From contig CAXART010000010.1 in assembly GCA_963971405.1 (NCBI GenBank), positions 1 through 64,000 on the forward strand: a DNA stretch of 64,000 nt. Direction: 5' to 3'. The stretch comes from Psococerastis gibbosa. Its lineage: Eukaryota; Arthropoda; Insecta; Psocodea; Psocidae. How positions within the stretch are numbered: position 1 is the stretch's first letter; the number at the start of each line of letters is the position of its first letter. The notes beneath the pieces are model-generated. The model saw only the letters and a program-made list of their open reading frames with translations. It was not told the origin of the DNA and made no database searches. A program made the position numbers and the translations under genes. Shown in pieces: positions 63,855 to 64,000 of the stretch.

Positions 63855-64000
63855 GTCGAATGAATTTTTTTTAGCTACATTTACACCGGTGAGCACGCAC
63901 AAGCAACTGCTCAAAGTTAAGTACAATACAATGAGCCTAAATAACCAAAATTAAGACACCTATATGTTTTTAAGACCTTTAAAAAAAAGAAAATAACGAA
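63855..64000 (+). repeat. Block D copy 5, partial (first monomer only)
   Basis: The D1 monomer, identified by GTGAGCACGCACAAGC and the tail AAAATAACGAA, reaches the window edge. Its start is 5310 bp after copy 4. It has two further changes, CACCGGTGAGC and CTCAAAGTTAAG, not seen in the other copies. Confidence 0.88.

Larger units (their letters stand above)
1..64000 (+). repeat. Satellite DNA array, ~167-bp monomer, whole window
   Basis: The anchor GTCGAATGAA recurs every 165-168 bp throughout (for example 21, 188, 355, 521, 688, 855, 1021), about 385 times, always on this strand. Each monomer reads in order: TAGCTATTTTT with a short C/T-rich stretch, the GTCGAATGAA anchor, a T-run of 6-9, an AGCTAC or AGCAAC box, the most constant stretch CCGATGAACACGCAGG, a central dyad-prone segment, GTGAGCC or ATGAGCC, a variable stretch, and an A-run of usually 7-10. 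No break, inversion or foreign insertion was seen in 64 kb. There is no gene-bearing gap to describe because every base belongs to a monomer. The monomer is close to one nucleosome plus linker, and multi-monomer HORs are present, so a centromeric or pericentromeric satellite is the likely identity. That role is inferred. I do not recognise the family and cannot name the species. Confidence 0.97.
59540..64000 (+). repeat. 32-monomer higher-order repeat, copy 2, running off the window
   Basis: About 4.46 kb of the 5310-bp unit is visible and the window ends inside block D. The first monomer (59540) is a hybrid: ATTTCTTGTAGCTAC on the left as after block D, and the ATACAATGAGCCTAAATAAG type on the right as at 54300. 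Copy-specific changes include GATGACCACG near 60408, GTTAGGTAC near 59602 and CACCGGTGAGCACG near 63885. Confidence 0.9.

Noticed and set aside
1..64000. CRISPR array
   Set aside because: The repeat unit is about 167 bp with no unique spacers. All parts of the unit repeat, and no cas-like gene is present.
21..64000. CENP-B box near the anchor (reverse complement contains ATTCGACAAGAATAAG)
   Set aside because: Only the TTCG half matches the known box core. The required A and the CGGG half are absent in all classes I inspected.
1..64000. Telomeric repeats, rRNA, tRNA or a Pol III control region
   Set aside because: No TTAGG- or TTAGGG-type runs, no tRNA arms and no B-box-like GGTTCGA motif were seen in the monomer on either strand.

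Overview
The window is one uninterrupted block of eukaryotic satellite DNA. A monomer of about 167 bp (usually 165-168 bp, roughly 27-28% G+C by hand count of a typical copy) repeats head to tail from base 1 to base 64000. That is about 385 copies, all in the same orientation. I found no gene, RNA gene, transposon, CRISPR array or unique sequence. The organism cannot be identified from this. Monomer length, A+T richness and multi-monomer periodicity are what is seen in centromeric or pericentromeric satellites of many animals and plants, so a centromere-type array is the best inference, but nothing in the sequence proves centromere function.

The monomers are not all alike. At least five recurring classes can be told apart. 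Class a has a T-run followed by AGCTAC and usually the perfect dyad GAGCAATTGCTC. Class b has GTAGCTAC and GAGCAAGTG. Class c has AGCAACATTTAAACC. There is also a short 148-bp class, and a set of six divergent monomers called block D here. Different classes differ at roughly one base in ten, while copies of the same class in the same context, kilobases apart, are almost identical. This is higher-order repeat (HOR) organisation.

Layout. Bases 1-2167 hold a diverged lead-in. Bases 2168-11127 hold two tandem copies of a 27-monomer, 4480-bp HOR. Bases 11128-16383 hold one complete and one truncated copy of a 17-monomer, 2813-bp HOR that is the right-hand part of the 27-mer. Bases 16384-20214 are a transition zone with a 9-monomer and an 11-monomer version of one unit. 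Bases 20215-30174 are a mosaic built from segments found elsewhere in the window. From 30175 to the end the array is a second HOR family marked by block D, which recurs at 30175, 41614, 52070, 58545 and 63855. The spacing falls from 11439 to 10456, 6475 and 5310 bp. The last step is a 32-monomer tandem repeat that shares private variants.

Every junction I located keeps monomer register, and several lie inside hybrid monomers. This fits unequal homologous exchange or gene conversion as the process shaping the array. The open reading frames of about 70 codons that recur through the window are read-through of the repeat and are not annotated as genes.
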